Shown here: in pieces, positions 29,040 through 36,424 of the stretch
How positions within the stretch are numbered: the stretch's first letter is position 1
How the letters are laid out: every line of letters starts with the position of its first letter
DNA from: Aquariibacter sp964433315
GTDB taxonomy: Bacteria; Pseudomonadota; Gammaproteobacteria; Burkholderiales; Burkholderiaceae_C
Direction: 5' to 3'
DNA length: 36,424 bases
Assembly: GCA_964433315.1 (NCBI GenBank)
Contig: CAYSQO010000014.1
Location: 1-36,424, forward strand
The notes under the pieces: generated by a model
The model's database searches: none
The model's input: the letters and a program-made list of their open reading frames with translations, nothing else
Told to the model about the DNA's origin: nothing
Translations under genes and position numbers: made by a program

Positions 29040-30386
29040 TCAGCGCGGCGGCTCGCGCATCTCGACGTAGGCGCGGGCGCGGATGTCGCGGGCCCACTCC
29101 TCGTAGGCGGGCTCGTACTTCTGCTCGCGCGCGGCGCTGCGGGCGGCCTCGCGCAGCTGGCGACGGTCGACGGGCACGCGGCGGCGCTCGGTGACCTCGA
29201 TCAAGTGCACGCCGAAGCGCGAGACCACCGGATCGGAGACGGCGCCCAGGGGCAGGCGGTCCATGACCTGCTCGAACTCGGGCACGAACTGCCCGGGCGA
29301 GGCCCAGCCCAGGTCGCCACCCTGCGGCGCGCTGCTGTCCTCGGAGACATCGCGCGCGGCCTGGGCGAAGCTGGTGCGGCCGGACTCGATCTGGCCCTTG
29401 AGTTCACGCAGGCGGGCCACGGCCTTGTCACGGCCGAGCTGCGGGCTGGTGCGCAGCAGGATGTGGCGGGCATGGCTCTGCTGCACGCTGAGCCCGCCCT
29501 CGCTGCGCTCGACCAGCTTGAGCACATGGAAGCCGGCCCCCGAGCGCAGCACGGCCGGGGCCAGCTCGCCGCTGCGCAGGGGCTTCACGGCCTCGACGAA
29601 GAGGTCCGGCAGGCGGTCGGCCGTCCGCGGCCCCCCCAGGGAGCCGCCGTTGGCCTTGCTGCCGCCGGAGTACTCGTCGACCAGGGTCGCGAAGGACTCG
29701 CCGGCCTTGGCACGGGCCAGGGCACGCTCGGCGATCACGCGGCGCTGGGCGATCTCGGCCTCGGACGCCCCCTCGGGCAGCGGGATCAGGATCTGGGCGA
29801 TGTGGTACTCCGGCACAGCCTCGGCCTGGCGCTGTTCGAGGTAGCGGTCGATCTCGGCATCGCTGACGCGGATGCGGCCCTGCACCTCGCGCTCGCGGAC
29901 GCGCTCGACCAGCATCTGGTCGCGCAGCTGGTTGCGGAAGCGGATCGGGTCGGTGCCTTCCTGCTGCAGGCGCTCGCGCAGCTGCTGGGGGCTCAGGCGG
30001 TTGGAGGCCGCGATGTTGGCCAGCGCACGGTCGAGGTCCTCGTCGCTGACGCGCACGCCGCTCTCGCGGGCATGGGCGAGCTGGGCACGCTCCTGGATCA
30101 TCTGCTCCAGCACCTGGCTGCGCAGCTCTTCGGCCGGGGGCAGGCGCTGGCCGCTGCGCTGGGCCTCGCGCTCCAGGGCGACGACGCGACGCTGGACCTC
30201 GGCGTAGGTCACCAGCTCGCGACCGACCACGGCCACGATGTAGTCGCTGAGCTGGACCGGCGACGGGGTCTGGGCCGCGGCGAGACCCGCCAGCGCGCAG
30301 GCCCCGCCGGCACAGGCGCGCCGCAGCGCGCGCAGGGAAGGAAGACGGAAGATGGACACGATGGACGCCGGACGGAAAGGGGTCAT
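29040..30386 (-). CDS. surA: Periplasmic chaperone/PPIase SurA
   Basis: A 448-residue SurA. The signal peptide is cleaved about residue 38 (GLAAA|QTPSP). The N-terminal chaperone module is SDYIVAVVGRELVTYAEVQRRV, followed by ERAQLAHARESGVRVSDEDLDRAL. Two parvulin (PpiC) domains follow: one with EYHIAQILIPLPEGASEAEIAQ and GGSKANGGSLGG, the second with QSHARHILLRTSPQLGRDKAV and SAPQGGDLGWASPGQFVPEFEQ. SurA escorts outer-membrane proteins, including LptD, to the BAM complex. The ATG at 30386 overlaps the lptD stop (ATGA), so the two are translationally coupled. Confidence 0.96.
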   Translation of the reverse strand: MTPFRPASIVSIFRLPSLRALRRACAGGACALAGLAAAQTPSPVQLSDYIVAVVGRELVTYAEVQRRVVALEREAQRSGQRLPPAEELRSQVLEQMIQERAQLAHARESGVRVSDEDLDRALANIAASNRLSPQQLRERLQQEGTDPIRFRNQLRDQMLVERVREREVQGRIRVSDAEIDRYLEQRQAEAVPEYHIAQILIPLPEGASEAEIAQRRVIAERALARAKAGESFATLVDEYSGGSKANGGSLGGPRTADRLPDLFVEAVKPLRSGELAPAVLRSGAGFHVLKLVERSEGGLSVQQSHARHILLRTSPQLGRDKAVARLRELKGQIESGRTSFAQAARDVSEDSSAPQGGDLGWASPGQFVPEFEQVMDRLPLGAVSDPVVSRFGVHLIEVTERRRVPVDRRQLREAARSAAREQKYEPAYEEWARDIRARAYVEMREPPR

Positions 30387-32893
30387 TGCGTGAGCGGCAG
30401 GCTGCCGATGGATGCGCCCTCGTCGCGCAGCGGCCGGTAGCCCGGGATGTTGTTGCGCAGCACGTACAGGGGGTTGGAGCCCAGGCGCGACAGGCCGACC
30501 AGTTCCAGCTGCAGCAGCAGGCGGGTGGTCGCCTCGGTGCGGCCGGTCGAGAGACGTTCGGCCACGATGCGTGCGATCCAGCAGCCCGAGTCGTACTCGA
30601 AGCCGACGATCGCATCGGTCAGCCGGTCGTCGCGGCGGCTGTACTTGAGGTTGCCGACGGTGTACCAGGCCCCGGCGCATCCCGCCCCGGCACGGCCGCT
30701 GCCGAAGCGCGACAGGCCGATCGGCTCGCCGCGCTCGGCGGCTTGGCGCTCGCGGTCCAGCAGGATCTGCGCATGCTCGCGGCCCGGCGCGTTCAGCGGC
30801 CACTGCCAGCCGACCTCCAGCTGCTCGGTGGCGTCGCGGGTGAAGCGGTAGGCGGCGTTGAGGGTGCGCAGCGGGCCGGGCGAGTAGCGCACGCCGATGA
30901 CCTGGCGCTGCACGCGGTCGTTCTGGGTGCTGTATTGCAGGTTGCCGTCCAGCCACCAGCGCGGCACGAGGCTGGTGCTGCCCAGCAGCAGCACGTCGGA
31001 CAGGCGCTGGGTGATGGGGTTGCCATCGGGGGTGACGCGCTGGTCCGAGAACAGCACGCGCTGCACGACGCCCAGGCGCATCGCCTCGGCCCCGGTGGTC
31101 GGGTCGAGGAAGCGGCTGGTCACGCCGGCCGTGAGCTGGTTGGCATCGCTGACGCGGTCGATGCCGGAGAAGCTGCTCTCGGCAAAGATCGAGGTGATGT
31201 TGAAGTCGTTGGCTGCGCTGTCGAAGTTCGGCAGCTGGTCCTGGCGCCGGTAGGGCGTGCGGACGTAGAGCAGGCGCGGCTCCAGGGTCTGCAGGAAGGC
31301 GCGACCGAAGTAGCTGGCGTCCCGCTCGAAGACCCAGGCGCTGTCCAGCGAGGCCGTGGGCAGGGTGCGCGAGGCACTGCTGCGGCCGTTGGCCAGCGGG
31401 TCGTCCAGCCTGTAGCTGGCGCTGTTGAGCGTCAGGCGCGGGGTCACCGTCCAGCCACTGGCGCCGAGCGGCCGGAAGGGGCGGGCCAGGCTGCCGAGCA
31501 GGTGCACCCGGTCGCCGGCGATCAGGTTGCGGTCCTCGTGGGTGAAGCGGTTGGCCTCGGTCTCCCAGCGCCACTCGAAGCCCTGGGCCGCGCCGACCTG
31601 CCGCAGGCCGACCTGGGGCTCGCGGCGGTAGGGGGCGACGATGCGCGCGTTCAGGTCGATGTCCTGCAGCACCTGGTAGCGCTGCACGCGGGCGTAGACC
31701 GTGGTCAGGCCCCAGTCGGCGGCCTGGCGGTGCTCGGCCTGGAAGCTGGTCGGCAGCAGCCGCGGCGTCAGGGTCGGCAGCAGGCTGCGCGGGAAATCCT
31801 TCCAGTAGGCGTCGTCTGAGACGCGCTGCATGGTGAAACGGTAGTCCAGCAGGGCGGACTCGTCCTTGCGGAAGACGGGCGGCCGCGGATCGAGGCCTCC
31901 GTCGTGGCGCAGGTAGACCATCCAGCGGTCGCGGCCGGCGACCTGGTCGTTCGGCAGCGCGGTGGCTTCCAGGGTGCCGCGGTCGCTGGGCGTCAGGTAG
32001 CGGTACTCGGCCGTCGCCCCGGCCCCGCGGCGGCTGTAGGCCCGGGGGGTGACCGTCAGGTCGCGGTCCGGCGCGATGTTCCAGTAGTAGGGCACGGCCA
32101 CGTCCAGGCCGCTCTTGCTGTCGAGGTTGACGTTCGGCGGCAGCCAGCCGGACTTGCGGGCGTCGGTCAGCGGGAAGCTCAGCCGCGGCGCGGCCAGGAT
32201 GGGCACCCCCATGAAGCGCAGCACGGCCCCCTCGGCCACGCCCTCGTTGGCGTCGAAGTCCAGGGTCACGCGGTCGCTGCGCATGACCCAGTCCGGGTCG
32301 GCCGGCGGGCAGCTGCTGTAGGTGGCGTCGGTGGCGCGGCCGCGGTTCTCGCCGAGGAACTCGAAGCGCGCGGCCGTGCCGCCGGCCTGGGTGCGGGCGA
32401 AGAAATAGCTGGGTTCGACGAACTCGCCCTCGTAGCGGCCCAGCTTGAGCGACAGCGACTTGCCGCGGAAGACATTGCCCTCGCGGGTGATGATCACCCC
32501 GCCGTCGGCCTGGGCCAGATCGTCCGGTGGCTTGTAGCCGATGCGGTCGGCCCGCAGGGTGATAGGCCCCCGGCTGAGGACGGCCGAGCCCTCGGCCACC
32601 GACTCGACGCCGGGGGTGCCGCTCAGGCGATCGGCCTCGACCTGGACGGGCAGGTCAGCGTCGCGGCCCACGGGCACCCGGCCCTCCAGCCGGTCACGCG
32701 GCCCGGCGGCGGCTTCCGGCGGCAGCAGGGCGCCAAGCTCGGCGCCCGCGCCCCAGGTGGCCGGGGCCGGGCACAGGCCGCTGCCCCCCGTGGCCGCGCC
32801 CGGCGTGGACGCCGGGGTGCGGCCCGGCTTGCGTGGCTGGGCCTCGGCCCAGCCAGCCAGCATCAGGCTGGCCAGCAGCGGCAACAAGCCCAT
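30383..32893 (-). CDS. lptD: LPS assembly outer-membrane protein LptD
   Basis: About 836 residues from the preferred ATG. A signal-like segment (GLLPLLASLMLAGWAEA) is followed by a Pro/Gly linker and the OstA/LptA-like beta-jellyroll domain (PVQVEADRLSGTPGVESVAEGSAVLSRGPITLRADRIGY). The large C-terminal beta-barrel domain contains the PYYWNIAPDRDLTVTPR motif typical of LptD. The C-terminus ends in GLSRLGSNPLYVLRNNIPGY plus a short tail. It inserts LPS in the outer membrane with LptE. The start is uncertain. The frame stays open to an ATG at 33019, but those 42 residues contain acidic residues and have less GC-biased third positions. A GTG at 32902 would add an Arg to the signal peptide. It is the first gene of lptD-surA-rsmA. 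Confidence 0.92.
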   Translation of the reverse strand: MGLLPLLASLMLAGWAEAQPRKPGRTPASTPGAATGGSGLCPAPATWGAGAELGALLPPEAAAGPRDRLEGRVPVGRDADLPVQVEADRLSGTPGVESVAEGSAVLSRGPITLRADRIGYKPPDDLAQADGGVIITREGNVFRGKSLSLKLGRYEGEFVEPSYFFARTQAGGTAARFEFLGENRGRATDATYSSCPPADPDWVMRSDRVTLDFDANEGVAEGAVLRFMGVPILAAPRLSFPLTDARKSGWLPPNVNLDSKSGLDVAVPYYWNIAPDRDLTVTPRAYSRRGAGATAEYRYLTPSDRGTLEATALPNDQVAGRDRWMVYLRHDGGLDPRPPVFRKDESALLDYRFTMQRVSDDAYWKDFPRSLLPTLTPRLLPTSFQAEHRQAADWGLTTVYARVQRYQVLQDIDLNARIVAPYRREPQVGLRQVGAAQGFEWRWETEANRFTHEDRNLIAGDRVHLLGSLARPFRPLGASGWTVTPRLTLNSASYRLDDPLANGRSSASRTLPTASLDSAWVFERDASYFGRAFLQTLEPRLLYVRTPYRRQDQLPNFDSAANDFNITSIFAESSFSGIDRVSDANQLTAGVTSRFLDPTTGAEAMRLGVVQRVLFSDQRVTPDGNPITQRLSDVLLLGSTSLVPRWWLDGNLQYSTQNDRVQRQVIGVRYSPGPLRTLNAAYRFTRDATEQLEVGWQWPLNAPGREHAQILLDRERQAAERGEPIGLSRFGSGRAGAGCAGAWYTVGNLKYSRRDDRLTDAIVGFEYDSGCWIARIVAERLSTGRTEATTRLLLQLELVGLSRLGSNPLYVLRNNIPGYRPLRDEGASIGSLPLTQ

Positions 32894-33081
32894 GCGCGGC
32901 ACGGCAAGGCGGGCGCGGACCGGATGGGACAGGGGGGAGGAACGGGCAGCGCGCACGGTCAGGGCAGGCGACGGAAGGGGTTCGCGGTCGGACACCGCCG
33001 GGACGGTGGCCCGGGGCATGGCCCGCTGGGCGCCGCGGGCGCGCGCCGGGGGCCGGTGGCCCCGCTGGCAAAATTCGCGCG

Positions 33082-33087
33082 ATTATC
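33082..33087 (-). promoter_or_regulatory. Candidate -10 in lptD-amgK divergent gap
   Basis: GATAAT on the minus strand (33087-33082) lies in the only AT-rich patch (33069-33090) of the region separating lptD from amgK. Read on the plus strand the same patch gives GATTAT, so it could serve either gene. No clear -35 is present for either direction. Otherwise the gap has no visible feature. Confidence 0.35.
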
Positions 33088-33180
33088 CACGCCGCCCCTC
33101 GGCGCGCCGCACGGCCTGCGGCCGCCCGCGGCGGGGTGCCGTCCGCAGACGGCATCGCCCCCTTCCCTGCCCCGCCTGCC

Positions 33181-34233
33181 ATGTCTCACGCCCCGATCGC
33201 CTGGACCGACCCCGCGCGCCAGGCCCAGTTCGCCGATTGGCTGCACGCGGTCAGCGCGCGCCACGCACTGCAGGCCGACAGCCTGCGGCCGGCCAGCGCC
33301 GACGCCAGCTTCCGCCGCTACTTCCGCATCGACAGCCCCCAGGGTCCGCGCATCGTGATGGACGCGCCGCCCACCCAGGAGGACTGTCAGCCCTTCGTCA
33401 CCGTCGCCGCCCTGCTGCGCGAAGGCGGCCTGCGCGCGCCGGCCGTGCTGGACTGGGACGCCGCCCGCGGCTTCATGCTGCTGGAGGACCTCGGCGACCG
33501 CACCCTGCTGCAGGCCCTGGCCGGCTGCGATGCCGCCGCCGCGGCCCCGCTCTACCGCCCGGCCCTGGCGGCCCTGGTGCAGCTGCAGCGCATCCCGGCC
33601 GAAGGCCGCGTGCCGGCCTACGACCGGGCGCTGCTGCAGCGCGAGATCGAGCTCTTCAAGCCCTGGTACATCGAGCGCCACTGCGGCGTGACGCTGGAGC
33701 CCGAGGCCGCCGCCCAGCTCGACCTCTGCCTGGCCCGCATCCTCGACACCTGCGCCGCCCAGCCCGCCGTGCTGGTGCACCGCGACTTCCACAGCCGCAA
33801 CCTGATGGTCGGCGGCCCCGAAGGCCGCGACGCGCCCGGCGTGCTGGACTTCCAGGACGCGGTCTGGGGCCCGGTCAGCTACGACCTGGTCTCCCTGCTG
33901 CGCGACGCCTACGTGCAGTGGGACGAGGAGGTGCAGATCGACTGGGCCATCCGCTGGTGGGAGCAGGCCCGCAAGGCCGACCTGCCGGTCGACCCGGACT
34001 TCGGCAGCTTCTGGCGCGACTTCGAGTGGATGGGCCTGCAGCGCCACCTGAAGGTGCTGGGCATCTTCGCCCGCCTGCACCACCGCGACGGCAAGGACGC
34101 CTACCTGGCCGACCTGCCGCGAGTCTGGCAGTACGCGCACAAGGTCGCGACCCGCTACCAGGGTCTGGGCCCGCTGGCGCATCTGCTGGAGCGCCTGGCG
34201 GGCGTGCAGCGGCTCGACGCCGCCACCTTCTGA
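33181..34233 (+). CDS. amgK: AmgK-type anomeric MurNAc/GlcNAc kinase
   Basis: A 350-residue protein of the aminoglycoside-phosphotransferase (APH) fold. ASADASFRRYFRI is the start seen in AmgK proteins. The catalytic loop is VHRDFHSRNLMV (H200, D202, N207) and the metal-binding motif is VLDFQDAVWGPVSYDLVSLLRDAY (D223). In pseudomonads AmgK phosphorylates the anomeric carbon of MurNAc and GlcNAc, allowing murein recycling that bypasses de novo UDP-MurNAc synthesis; its product is used by MurU. Here murU is not adjacent and rsmE follows after 17 bp. The ATG at 33181 fits the family start. Divergent placement from lptD is typical of beta- and gammaproteobacteria. Confidence 0.88.
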   Translation: MSHAPIAWTDPARQAQFADWLHAVSARHALQADSLRPASADASFRRYFRIDSPQGPRIVMDAPPTQEDCQPFVTVAALLREGGLRAPAVLDWDAARGFMLLEDLGDRTLLQALAGCDAAAAAPLYRPALAALVQLQRIPAEGRVPAYDRALLQREIELFKPWYIERHCGVTLEPEAAAQLDLCLARILDTCAAQPAVLVHRDFHSRNLMVGGPEGRDAPGVLDFQDAVWGPVSYDLVSLLRDAYVQWDEEVQIDWAIRWWEQARKADLPVDPDFGSFWRDFEWMGLQRHLKVLGIFARLHHRDGKDAYLADLPRVWQYAHKVATRYQGLGPLAHLLERLAGVQRLDAATF

Positions 34234-34250
34234 GCCCCGCCCCCGTCCCC

Positions 34251-35024
34251 ATGGCCAGCCGCCCGCGTTGCCACGTCGACCGCCGCCTCCAGGCGGGCGA
34301 GACCCTGGATCTGCCCCCCGGTGCCGCCCGCCATGTGCAGGTGCTGCGCATGCAGCCGGGCGAACACCTGCGGCTCTTCGACGGCCTGGCGCATCCGGGC
34401 CATCCGGGGGGCCTGGACTGGGATGCCGAGATCCTTCAGATGGGCCGCAGCAGCGTGCAGGTCCGCATCGGCGCGGCGCAGCCGGTGGACCGCGAGCTCC
34501 CGCGGGAGGTCCGCCTGGCCCTGGGCATGCCGGCCAACGAGCGCATGGACTGGCTGGTGGAGAAGGCCGGCGAGCTGGGCGCCTCCGGCATCGAACCCCT
34601 GGTCTGCGCCCGCTCGGTGCTGCGCATGCAGGGCGAGCGCGCCGAGAAGCGGCTGGCCCACTGGCAGGGCATTGCGGCGTCGGCGTCCGAGCAGTGCGGC
34701 CGCGCCCGGGTCTGCACCCTGGCGCCGGTGCGCAGCTTCCGCGACTGGCTGCGCACGCCCGCCGACCCCGCCGTCGGCCTGCCGGACAGCGCCCGCTTCA
34801 TGCTGAGCCTGCAAGCCGGAGCCCGGGGCCTGGCCCAGGCCCTGGCCAGCCTGCAGCCTGGCCAGGGCCTGCAGCTGCTGAGCGGCCCCGAGGGCGGCCT
34901 CAGCCCCGAGGAAGAGGCCGAGGCCCTGGCCGCCGGCTGGCAGCCGCTCAGCCTGGGCCCGCGCGTGCTGCGCGCCGAGACCGCGCCGCTGATGGTGCTG
35001 GCCGCGGTCGCGGCCCTGGCCTGA
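34251..35024 (+). CDS. rsmE: 16S rRNA m3U1498 methyltransferase
   Basis: A 257-residue SPOUT-class methyltransferase. The N-terminal PUA-like domain (CHVDRRLQAGETLDLPPGAARHVQVLRMQPGEHLRLFDG) is followed by ALGMPANERMDWLVEKAGELGASGIEPLVCARSVL. The knotted SAM-binding C-terminus has LLSGPEGGLSPEEEAEAL and LGPRVLRAETAPL. It methylates U1498 of 16S rRNA on assembled 30S subunits. It probably shares a transcript with amgK (17-bp gap). A terminator lies about 40 bp downstream, against the convergent atp operon. Confidence 0.95.
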   Translation: MASRPRCHVDRRLQAGETLDLPPGAARHVQVLRMQPGEHLRLFDGLAHPGHPGGLDWDAEILQMGRSSVQVRIGAAQPVDRELPREVRLALGMPANERMDWLVEKAGELGASGIEPLVCARSVLRMQGERAEKRLAHWQGIAASASEQCGRARVCTLAPVRSFRDWLRTPADPAVGLPDSARFMLSLQAGARGLAQALASLQPGQGLQLLSGPEGGLSPEEEAEALAAGWQPLSLGPRVLRAETAPLMVLAAVAALA

Positions 35025-35059
35025 GCGCGTCCGGGCACCGACCCGCAATCCCCCGGACG

Positions 35060-35098
35060 AAAAACCGCCCCCGGCACGCGAGGTGGCGGGGGCGTTCT
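35060..35098. terminator. Bidirectional terminator between rsmE and atpC
   Basis: CGCCCCC (35066-35072) and GGGGGCG (35088-35094) form a 7-bp stem. AAAAA at 35060-35064 gives a five-T run for transcripts leaving atpC on the minus strand, and TTCTT follows on the plus side for rsmE. The stronger T-run favours the atp operon. Confidence 0.7.
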
Positions 35099-35135
35099 TG
35101 TGGCAGCGGCCGAGGCCACTGCCGCGGGAAGCGGC

Positions 35136-35552
35136 TTACTTGCGGCGGAACTTGCGCAGCGCGGCGATCTGGGCGGCCATGGCGGCGAACTCGCCCTGGG
35201 CCTTGGCGAAGTCGATGTCGCTCTTGGCGTTCTTCATCGCCTCTTCGGCCAGCTTCTTCGCCTCGGTGGCCTTGGCCTCGTCGAGGTCATGACCGCGGAT
35301 CGCGGTGTCGGCCAGCACGGTCACGCGGTCCGGCTGCACCTCGAGGATGCCGCCGGCGACGAAGACGAATTCCTCTTCGCCGTTGTCGGCGCGCTCGATG
35401 CGGACCGCACCGGGCTTGATGCGGCTGATCAGCGGGGTGTGCTTCGGCAGGATGCCGAGCTCACCGCTTTCGCCGGGCAGCGCGACGAACTTGGCCTCGC
35501 CCGAGAAGATGAGCTCTTCGGCCGAGACGACGTCAACGTGGATGGTGGCCAT
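35136..35552 (-). CDS. atpC: ATP synthase F1 subunit epsilon
   Basis: A 138-residue epsilon subunit. The N-terminal beta-sandwich (IHVDVVSAEELIFSGEAKFVALPGESGELGILPKHTPLISRIKPG) includes the conserved GELGILP/HTP motif. The C-terminal helical hairpin (DLDEAKATEAKKLAEEAMKNAKSDIDFAKAQGEFAAMAAQIAALRKFRR) inhibits the rotor in homologues. The ATG at 35552 has AAGG 6 nt upstream. It is the last gene of the atp operon, separated from atpD by 111 bp containing a hairpin. Confidence 0.97.
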   Translation of the reverse strand: MATIHVDVVSAEELIFSGEAKFVALPGESGELGILPKHTPLISRIKPGAVRIERADNGEEEFVFVAGGILEVQPDRVTVLADTAIRGHDLDEAKATEAKKLAEEAMKNAKSDIDFAKAQGEFAAMAAQIAALRKFRRK

Positions 35553-35594
35553 GGGAAACCTTGATGAAAGGATGGGAAGAAGGCAAGTCAGCAG

Positions 35595-35654
35595 GCGGGG
35601 TGCAGGCCGGAGGCCTCGGTCCGCGGGACCGGAGACCCGGCGGACCCACCCCGC
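35595..35654 (-). repeat. Hairpin in atpD-atpC intergenic region
   Basis: An outer stem pairs GCGGGGTG (35595-35602) with CACCCCGC (35647-35654). An inner 6-bp stem pairs CGGTCC (35617-35622) with GGACCG (35626-35631) around GCG. The structure lies between the atpD stop and the atpC Shine-Dalgarno region and could influence mRNA processing or the relative level of epsilon. Confidence 0.45.
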
Positions 35655-35663
35655 ACCGGCCGC

Positions 35664-36424
35664 TTACTGCATCTTCTTGGCCTTCTCGAAGGCTTCGTCG
35701 ATGGTGCCGACCATGTAGAAGGCCTGCTCGGGCAGCGAATCGCACTCGCCGGCCACGATCATCTTGAAGCCGCGGATGGTTTCCTTCAGCGGCACGTACT
35801 TGCCCGGCGAGCCGGTGAAGACTTCGGCCACGTGGAAGGGCTGCGACAGGAAGCGCTGGATCTTCCGGGCGCGGGCCACGGTCAGCTTGTCTTCCGGCGC
35901 CAGTTCGTCCATGCCCAGGATGGCGATGATGTCGCGCAGTTCCTTGTAGCGCTGCAGGATGCCCTGGACGGCGCGGGTGGTCGAGTAGTGCTCGTCACCG
36001 ATGACGTTAGGGTCGATCTGGCGCGAGGTCGAGTCGAGCGGGTCGACCGCCGGGTAGATACCCAGCGAGGCGATGTCACGCGACAGCACGACGGTGGCGT
36101 CCAAGTGGGCGAAGGTGGTCGCCGGCGACGGGTCGGTCAGGTCATCCGCAGGGACGTACACGGCCTGGATCGAGGTGATCGAGCCGACCTTGGTCGACGT
36201 GATCCGCTCTTGCAGACGACCCATTTCCTCGGCCAGCGTCGGCTGGTAGCCCACGGCGGAGGGCATGCGGCCCAGCAGCGCGGACACTTCGGTACCGGCC
36301 AGGGTGTAGCGGTAGATGTTGTCCACGAAGAACAGCACGTCACGGCCTTCGTCACGGAAGGACTCGGCGATGGTCAGGCCGGTCAGCGCCACGCGCAGAC
36401 GGTTGCCTGGGGGCTCGTTCATCT
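35664..36424 (-). CDS. atpD: ATP synthase F1 subunit beta, C-terminal part
   Basis: About 253 residues of the beta subunit are visible; the N-terminal half, including the Walker A loop, lies beyond the window end. The ATG at 36422 is internal (NEPPGNRLRVALTGLTIAE). Visible hallmarks are the Walker B strand DVLFFVDNIYRYT, SALLGRMPSAVGYQPTLAEEMG, the signature PAVDPLDSTSR, and the C-terminal DELSEEDKL-like segment as MDELAPEDKL. QPFHVAEVFTGSPGKYVPL is also conserved. It catalyses ATP synthesis at the alpha/beta interface. The gene ends 111 bp before atpC. Confidence 0.97.
   Translation of the reverse strand, partial: MNEPPGNRLRVALTGLTIAESFRDEGRDVLFFVDNIYRYTLAGTEVSALLGRMPSAVGYQPTLAEEMGRLQERITSTKVGSITSIQAVYVPADDLTDPSPATTFAHLDATVVLSRDIASLGIYPAVDPLDSTSRQIDPNVIGDEHYSTTRAVQGILQRYKELRDIIAILGMDELAPEDKLTVARARKIQRFLSQPFHVAEVFTGSPGKYVPLKETIRGFKMIVAGECDSLPEQAFYMVGTIDEAFEKAKKMQ

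Noticed and set aside
32894..33019. Extended N-terminus for LptD from the ATG at 33019
   Set aside because: The extra 42 residues include acidic residues before the signal segment and have weaker third-position GC bias than the gene body; kept as an alternative start.

Overview
The window is a very GC-rich chromosomal segment with tightly packed, partly overlapping genes. It contains typical betaproteobacterial gene strings: hpf-ptsN-hprK, fur|bamE-dapB, leuS-lptE-holA, lptD-surA-rsmA, amgK next to lptD, and atpD-atpC. Protein sequences and gene order suggest a member of Burkholderiales, most like the Rubrivivax/Leptothrix/Ideonella group (Sphaerotilaceae). That assignment is an inference from content, not a database match. 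No rRNA, tRNA, transposase, prophage or CRISPR array was seen.

Layout. (1) Positions 1-4251, plus strand: a GPH-type MFS transporter (5' end outside the window), a DUF3833 lipoprotein, an SDR oxidoreductase, an NTF2-like protein and an FAD/NAD(P)-binding oxidoreductase. This resembles the membrane-lipid/photooxidative-stress clusters found near RpoE-ChrR systems. (2) 4292-5658, minus: an MFS transporter and a one-TM small protein. (3) 5659-5996: a non-coding region with a 36-bp direct repeat, palindromic spacers and several strong hairpins, directly abutting the corA stop. (4) 5997-9329: corA (minus), then hpf, ptsN and hprK (ribosome hibernation and nitrogen-PTS) without the rpoN that usually precedes them. 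(5) 9357-16935: fur (minus), then bamE, dapB, exbB-exbD, leuS, lptE and holA. (6) 16956-24422, minus: a fused PncC-GhrA protein, pgpA, a FadL-family porin, thiL, and a FixJ-type regulator with its Cache/PAS kinase. (7) 24685-28198, plus: the malic enzyme MaeB, then a secreted barnase-like RNase and a barstar-like inhibitor. (8) 28258 to about 32900, minus: rsmA, surA and lptD. (9) 33181-35024, plus: amgK and rsmE. (10) 35136-36424, minus: atpC and the 3' part of atpD.

Much of the window serves the envelope: LPS export (LptD, LptE), outer-membrane protein assembly (BamE, SurA), phospholipid synthesis (PgpA), murein sugar recycling (AmgK) and an ExbBD motor. The rest covers regulation by phosphotransfer (PtsN/HprK, a two-component pair) and central metabolism (MaeB, DapB, ThiL, ATP synthase). 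The points most worth following are the continuous PncC-GhrA fusion, the repeat/palindrome element behind corA, perfect inverted repeats placed on start or stop codons (hprK, dapB/exbB, exbD/leuS, hprK/fur), the RNase/inhibitor pair, and the kinase/regulator pair beside malic enzyme.
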